Assembly: GCA_001910725.1 (NCBI GenBank)
Contig: MJGA01000006.1
Coordinates: 992,001-1,056,000, forward strand
From: Phanerodontia chrysosporium
Lineage: Eukaryota > Basidiomycota > Agaricomycetes > Polyporales > Phanerochaetaceae
Direction: 5' to 3'
DNA length: 64,000 bases
In this document: piece after piece, positions 58,432 through 64,000 of the stretch
Position numbering within the stretch: position 1 is the stretch's first letter
Layout: each line of letters begins with the position of its first letter
Made by a program: the position numbers and the translations under genes
Notes under the pieces: generated by a model
What the model was told of the DNA's origin: nothing
The model's input: the letters and a program-made list of their open reading frames with translations, nothing else
Database searches by the model: none

Positions 58432-59273
58432 CTAACTGGAAGAATTTTATAATATAAATGGTTCGTAGCACATATACACTAATGAACGCGACATTTAAAG
58501 CATTCTGACTTTCTGAACATTGGTGGTTGCAATAGCCAAATCATGCCAATCATCGCGGATATTATTCGCGTCTGAAGACTCTCGATTGGGACACGAGCTG
58601 CGACCACACGATAAGTATGGACAAGCTGTAACAGTCCTCGTAACTTAGATACTGGTGTGCAACTATATCTGTCGTAATGTCCATCGCAGGGGCAAACCGC
58701 GCGCCGCACGCGAACGTCGAGCTGGAATTGTAAAGCTGCTGAAGGTGGGAATATGGACTTTCATGGCCTACGATGGCATACGAAAGCTGTACATCCAGAA
58801 TCATACACAAGCAATGCGAAGGTAAGGTCACAGCGATCGTTCAGCGCTTCTGTTACCTGGGCGGTCAGCACCGAGGACTGCGGATCGATATTACTTACAG
58901 GAAGGTGAAAGGATCATCGAATTCTGAGTGTATCTGCCTTTAGTCGTATAACCACTTTCGCAGGAAGTGCACATCGACAAAGTCCGGTGTGGACTCGTCT
59001 CTGCAAGGCAGCGGTGCATTCGATCTCACCCCGTGCAGCTACTAGTACGCCGACGCTGCATGTTATTGCAACCAGGTGCTAGGTTTGGACGGATTCACCA
59101 CAAGCATGCATACTTGTGGAAAGGCGTACCAGCCGTGCAAGGCCGTTGAGGTATTCAGAACCTGTCAGTGTCTTCCATTTCCCGCGCAGGCTATTGCAGA
59201 GAGGGGACGGACGGCGGCTGGAACGAGCAGGGAGAGAGTATGATCTATGGAAAGCGTGAACTGTATACATGCG
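58432..59273. other. Intergenic, no gene supported
   Basis: About 840 bp with short frames on both strands (minus 58479-58831, plus 58967-59149), none convincing. Confidence 0.45.
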
Positions 59274-59816
59274 CTACCGGTCTCGACGAGAGCGAATCCG
59301 TTTTCCAAATTGCACGGCAGGGCCCCACCTATACATGGTAAGCCTTGCATATAGGTATACAATAACACTGGACTCACCCACGAATCTTCTTCTTCGGCTT
59401 TGGTTCGTGGGCGAACTCCTTCGGCTCCCACCCTTGGCGGAATTTCTCCATGCACCAAAGAAGATATCTGAGTGGGTGAGTGTTTGATCATGCGCACGTT
59501 CGGGGATGAGGACATACCTTCTGTCCTTCACGTCTACACCGGCGGCCTTCAACCGAGGACCATCCAGCTTCCACAAGTCTTCCCAGCTCTCTGCGGTAAT
59601 CTTGGAGTCCGCGGACCTGCCTATGGCTTTCAGAAAAGCCTCGGGTGAGTCTATTCCACCTGCAGTTGTACCATCAGTGCGTTTGTTCACCGAAATACAC
59701 GAACCTGGAGCACTACCCCGGGGTTGAGGTACCGGCCGGAGCGCAGCTTTGTTGACTACCGTTCGAGCGAGTTGAGGCGCCTCAACAAACCGCCTGAGGG
59801 CAAGCAGTGCCGCCAT
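59274..59816 (-). CDS. Mitochondrial small ribosomal subunit protein mS41 (FYV4 / IGR motif)
   Basis: Start MAALLALRRFVEAP at 59816 with a basic, Ala/Leu-rich presequence for mitochondria. A 44-nt intron splits GSAPG/GIDSPEAF. Then come the IGR motif (SPEAFLKAIGRS) and WEDLWKLDGPRLKAAGVDVK, the diagnostic core of the FYV4/mS41 family. Two more introns lead to RYLLWCMEKFRQGWEPKEFA, a Lys-rich stretch, and the C-terminal WGPAVQFGKRIRSRRDR, ending at 59274. mS41 is a structural protein of the mitochondrial 28S-type subunit. All phases close. A longer frame starts at 59906 but lacks presequence character. Confidence 0.88.
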   Translation of the reverse strand: MAALLALRRFVEAPQLARTVVNKAALRPVPQPRGSAPGSCISVNKRTDGTTAGGIDSPEAFLKAIGRSADSKITAESWEDLWKLDGPRLKAAGVDVKDRRYVLIPERAHDQTLTHSDIFFGAWRNSAKGGSRRSSPTNQSRRRRFVGESSVIVYLYARLTMYRWGPAVQFGKRIRSRRDR

Positions 59817-61130
59817 TGTGGAAATCACGTAGATGGTGATCGGAAGGCTATACGCAGAGAGCCGAAGGAGGAGCTGGCTAGGTTGAAGTCGAAGCGCCAA
59901 AGACAATTCCGCGTCGGCAAGCGCGCTTCACATACGCAAACGGCAATTCAGAGATAATGATTAGATGACCACATGTGGCAGGCTTTGCGCGGGGTCGCCC
60001 ACAGGTTCAAATACGTGCAAAACAAAACATATCTGAGAAGCGAGTTGAGACGCTTTGTTTGAGTAGAAGATCTTAAGCCACCATGAGCAGTTGCGTAACC
60101 GCAGAGTCCCAGAGTCGAGGCCACTCAGCTTGCACGGCCTGCCGTACAGACACAGTCCACGATGCACTCCGACCAGGCTCCGAGTCGCCACCCGGTAAGT
60201 TCGGCGTGTCCTACCGTTCCTACATGATTCCAGCACTCGGTCAAGTTTGTACCTAGGGTCCGCCTGAGTCAAATGCCACTCGATATGACAAGTTCGAGTA
60301 GAGTTCTCGCTGCGATGGTCTCAGTGGCAGAGGTCCGGGCGGGACATGTCTCCCCGGCCCACCATCTCGGAGACATTGCACAATGCCACTCAGGAAGACC
60401 CCACGGCGGTGTCAGGCCCAAGGAGAATCCTTTGGCATCACCACTGTCGCCAGCGCCCACACCGCACGCTTGTCGACGTGAAGAGGAGATGGCCTAAGAC
60501 GTTTTGTAGACAAGGGCCTCCCGCGACTGTTACCAGGTAGTCGTCCTTGCGGAGCGATGCGCGTTGTTGAACATCCTACAACAGCAGCCGCAACATCTGG
60601 CATAACAACCTCATTGTTTTCTCTACCTCAAACGTGCTAACCACCGCTCTTGCGCGGTGCTCTTGCGCGGCCGGGTTTCCTATCAGTAAGTGACTAATTC
60701 TAGAGCGCGCTGCGGTGTCTTAAGCTTGTTGCGGAAGCGAAAGGCAAAGCTTCTACGTTTTCTTGGGGTGGGATTGCACGAAAGAAGGCCAGCACGAGGC
60801 AAAATGGAGGACAGGAGACCGTGCCCCATGTATCACTTGAAATGACAGCCTTTGTCCAACGGTCCAGAAATCCGCCATGCGGCATCTGCGGCCAATCGAG
60901 CCGGCTTCCCATTGGTTAGCACTGCAGTTTTGGGCCCTGCGCCAGGACAGGCACTTTCTGCTGAAATCATATCGTGGTCCCGATGCGATTGGAGACCATT
61001 GATGAAATCACTTCTTTCAGCTCGCGGACGGCCTGCTGGCTCTGGACAAAAGACCGACCTGCCTTATACGAGGGCGCCCAGACAAGACCGTGGATACAGC
61101 GTCCAAGCTCGAGGAAGTCATCCGTGCCTG
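59817..61130. other. Long intergenic region, no gene supported
   Basis: About 1.3 kb with small overlapping frames (60273-60603, 60852-61226), none with recognisable features. The right end is the promoter of the zinc-finger gene. Confidence 0.45.
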
Positions 61131-61138
61131 TATAAAAA
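61131..61138 (+). promoter_or_regulatory. TATA box of the zinc-finger gene
   Basis: TATAAAAA, 60-67 bp upstream of the ATG at 61198, the same spacing seen at the two nuclease genes. Confidence 0.6.
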
Positions 61139-61197
61139 GGCATCCGCCATGACACTCGCCCTCCATTGCACTCCCCGCACCCCGCGTCCTATTCGCC

Positions 61198-62403
61198 ATG
61201 CAGGCCCCCTACCATCCCGACCTTGACAATTACTCGCCCTTTCTCTACTCTACATCAGACTCCGATCTGAAGGACCCATGGTACAGCTTCTCGGCCGACC
61301 TCGACAATCACCTCTCCGATACCTCGGCAGCTCCAACCACGTACACGCTTTCTCTCTCCTACGGCAGCTCTTCCAATAGTGACTCGGACCTCTACGACTA
61401 CGGTGGCTCCGACGAACTCAGTGGAAGTCCTTCGTCTGATGACTCTTCGTATGTTCTGAGATTTGGCCGTTTTGCGATGTGGCTGACACGATTCGACCTA
61501 CAGTCCTCGATCATCTTTCGAAGATTCAACCTTGTCAACCCCCACCTCGATCAACGGTGATCGACATGAGACATTTGCGCCGAGCGACTTCCCCATCCCA
61601 TCTACATGCCTCTTTGCCCACGACGAAGGCCTGCTTACCACCAGCCCCCAAACGTGCCCGTCGCCCTTGGTAAACGTATCCGAGCTCTCGAATCTTCCCT
61701 CCAGTCCTACCTCTTCTCGCTCATCCAGCCCCACGGTCGCTGAACGCACATCAGACTGTGATTCAGACGCAGACGGTGAAAGCGAGTCCGAGTCCGAGTT
61801 CGAGATTGACGACTCCGGCGATTCGGACTACGATGACGAAGACTATTCTCCGCCTCGTACCTCTCGCAAGAAGAATGTGCGCACGACGCGCTCGCGCCCC
61901 GCCCCGGCACCCCGTCGTTCGGGCCCTTCCCGCACCACGCGCTCTACTCGTGCTCAACGATACTCGCCTTACTCCTCGCCCTCCCCATCATCATCATCAG
62001 AGTGCAATTCGCCCCGCACGCGCTCTCCCCCACTGAAGCACACGTCCGCCCGCAAGGAGCTGCTGTCATCACACGCACAAAGGATTGAGCTCCCGTCCAA
62101 GGGCTGCAAACGTTGGAGCTGCCCGCACTGCACCTACGTCCAGAAGAACCACCGTCGCCCCGACCTCAAGCGCCACATTGCGGGACACTTCCCAGACAAC
62201 AAATTCGTCTGCTGCGGCGTTCCAACGCGTCTTGCCGCCCACTATGGCGTCCCGCTTCGGCAGAGGTTTCCGAGTGGCAGGGTGAGGAGATGGTCGGAGG
62301 ATGTTGGCTGGTGTTCAGCCGCCGGGACGCACTCATCCGCCATCTCAAGAACGAAAAGAAGGATTGTGTCAATAATGAGGTGCTCCCAGAGAAGGTGCTC
62401 TAA
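61198..62403 (+). CDS. Ser-rich protein with C-terminal zinc fingers, one apparent frameshift
   Basis: Start [20 protein letters not shown] at 61198. An intron (GTATGT...CTACAG, about 61450-61503) leads to a long exon: Ser/Asp/Glu-rich acidic stretch ([20 protein letters not shown]), a basic Arg/Ser-rich region, then [28 protein letters not shown] and FVCCGVPTR. This is a C2H2-like finger (CPHC...H...H) followed by a second, divergent one with [17 protein letters not shown]. The acidic-basic-finger layout fits a fungal transcription factor in the nucleus; targets are unknown. One base is missing near 62250-62254; corrected, the protein ends NEVLPEKVL at 62403. Uncorrected, the frame reads on through shadow sequence to 62548. 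Confidence 0.75.
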
Positions 62404-64000
62404 CACCATCGTCTCTCCCGGTAAGTTCAGGGCTTCTCTGTTGCGAATTAAGCCTTATGCCTCTACCGCAGATGGCAAAACCAACAGACGACCCAGTCTG
62501 CTCTCGCGCGACCTTTTTCCTTTACCTTTACTCTCCCCAACACGCTGAACTACTTGCGATACCTCATTTTCTTGCTATTTCCTTCTCATTGCTCATTGTT
62601 GGATTCACCTCTCCTGCGTTTTGGATTGTTATCTGGGATTGCATCCTATCCACGTTCCGCGTGCTAGCACCATGATACCACACATTGTATTTTTGTTGTT
62701 GTTGTATAATTCTCTCCGCGGTCTCATCTAACTGTATCGGACGCTTCACTATCTGGATTTCTTGTATGTTGGGCTGCTAAAATCGAATTGGCGAAATTCC
62801 TCATATAGATTGTGAGCCTTTGAGTCACCGAACGTGTCTAGCTCGTGAGAACAAACGAATTCCCCGTGTGAACAACAATAGGGGCCGCTGAAATGAGCGT
62901 GCGAAGAGGGGATTTAGCGTATTGGCATTGTCTGCTCTCATCGATAATCGCCACTGCTGGGACCAGGTCTTCGGCAGCGAGCACCCTATAAAGTTCAGAC
63001 GCTCATGATCCGCAACGCCGTCATCCTGCCCGTCGCTGCATATTGACAATGGGGTTTTCCGGCACCCGCACGCACCCTTCATGGCGGACTAGTCCATAAG
63101 GGGTCCATTCTAATCAACACCCTTGTCCCACATGTCAAGCGGCGCACTCACCTGCTGGCCGATACGCTAGCGAGAACAACGTGAAGGCGGTGGAAGGCAG
63201 CTACTGTTAATAAACTTAAGACTTACTTGTAGAGTAGCTAGTGGCTTGACAGACTTGGTGCGCAGGTATAAAAACTAGTCAGCGTCAAGGACGACGGCGA
63301 CGGAGTCCTCGGGCCTAGAGTTATGCTATACGAGCAGGAGGTGCGGGGCGACCAGCGACCACGGCAAAGAGTCTACCGGGTCCGCGGTGTCACGGGTCTG
63401 ACATCGCGCGTCGGCCTCACGCTCGCGCATCAACAGCTGCGACACAGATTAACGTCTCCACCGTCTTCGGCTTTCGGCCTCCGCGCCCTGTGAAGGAAGT
63501 TATCATTGTGTTCAGTGGACAATGGAGTGCGGCGGAGCTGATGGGTACCGCTCTGTGTGCTCACCTGAGGTCAAAGAGCCCCTTCAGTATCGTAGCAAGC
63601 TGTTTTGTTGCTCCAAAACCGCTCGTTTCCGTTCGCCGCCCCATATCGATTGCAGCTAATGCATCATGCATAGGGCACGGCTGGTGTACATGTACGGCGG
63701 AAACATCGTGCTTGCAACAGTCAGGTCGTCCCCAGAGACCTCGTGAGGCTGGCCGCCAGCTGTAGAATGGAGGCGAAGACCCTGTCCCGATGACATCCTG
63801 AAGACATGCTTGTTTCATGACAACAAAGAGCCCGTCGGAGTTCCCCTTCATGACCGTGAGTGAGGGTAGGCCCAAGTCCTCGCTATCGCCATGGACATCA
63901 GCGAACTAATAGCAACAGGGCCAGCAGAAATGAAGAACGCAGCTACAGACTATATGAAGCTTACCTGAATTGTATCGCAGACTGAGCTAGACTCGCAGAT
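62404..64000. other. Right-hand end, no gene assigned
   Basis: 62404-62800 looks like 3' UTR (T-rich). Between about 63560 and 64000 the minus strand can be read as open exons (CESSSVCDTIQ / FADVHGDSEDLGLPSLTVMK, splice-like GTAAGC...TTAG between them), while 63488-63765 is open on the plus strand. Neither could be matched to a family, so strand and reality stay open. Confidence 0.3.

Overview
The window is a fungal nuclear fragment, almost certainly from a mushroom-forming basidiomycete (Agaricomycetes; an order such as Polyporales is only a guess). The signs are dense short introns of about 45-70 nt with GTNNGT...YAG ends, GC-rich coding sequence, and families typical of these fungi (NiCoT nickel transporter, fungal P450, type III polyketide synthase, a basidiomycete WPGY family, tRNA genes with introns, a Ty1/copia element). 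Most genes are multi-exon, so the models below were built by joining reading frames at visible splice sites.

Layout. 1-3.2 kb: a secreted protein cut by the window edge, a mitochondrial coiled-coil protein and a Cys-rich protein, all minus. 4.3-5.5 kb: CDC123. 5.6-18.7 kb: an accessory block in which two paralogous secreted nuclease genes (minus) flank an intact copia retrotransposon (8.3-13.0 kb), a tRNA-Ile and a type III polyketide synthase (plus). 19.8-24.7 kb: Borealin/Nbl1 and POP1 (minus). 26-28.2 kb: a WPGY-family gene and a G-patch protein (plus). 28.3-29.9 kb: an F-box/WD40 protein (minus). 30.2-35.0 kb: Miro/Gem1 GTPase and a VWA-domain protein (plus). 35.6-39.9 kb: an SH3-RasGEF (minus). 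41.1-43.1 kb: NiCoT nickel transporter; 45.2-47.2 kb: cytochrome P450 (plus). 47.7-50.0 kb: Hsp90 (minus) with a heat-shock element upstream. 50.2-53.3 kb: three tandem paralogues of a small dimeric alpha/beta-barrel type family (minus). 54.1-56.0 kb: a MOCOS-like PLP enzyme (plus). 56.2-58.4 kb: three tRNA-Glu genes around a CTK2-like cyclin. 59.3-59.8 kb: mitoribosomal mS41. 61.2-62.4 kb: a zinc-finger protein. The last 1.6 kb holds nothing that could be assigned.

Most of the window is core cell biology with no operon-like logic: translation initiation assembly (CDC123), RNase P/MRP (POP1), chromosomal passenger complex (Borealin), mitochondrial dynamics (Miro), Ras signalling, protein folding (Hsp90), transcription elongation (CTK2) and mitoribosome. 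The accessory parts are the nuclease/copia/PKS block and the tandem barrel cluster next to the PLP enzyme.

A strong pattern cuts across the window: at least 18 positions in 13 otherwise well-conserved genes need one extra base to keep the frame, always the same direction (one base missing), usually in or beside a short run of G or C. Essential genes such as Hsp90, POP1 and CTK2 are affected, so this looks like assembly error rather than gene decay. Affected genes are called CDS with the break noted.
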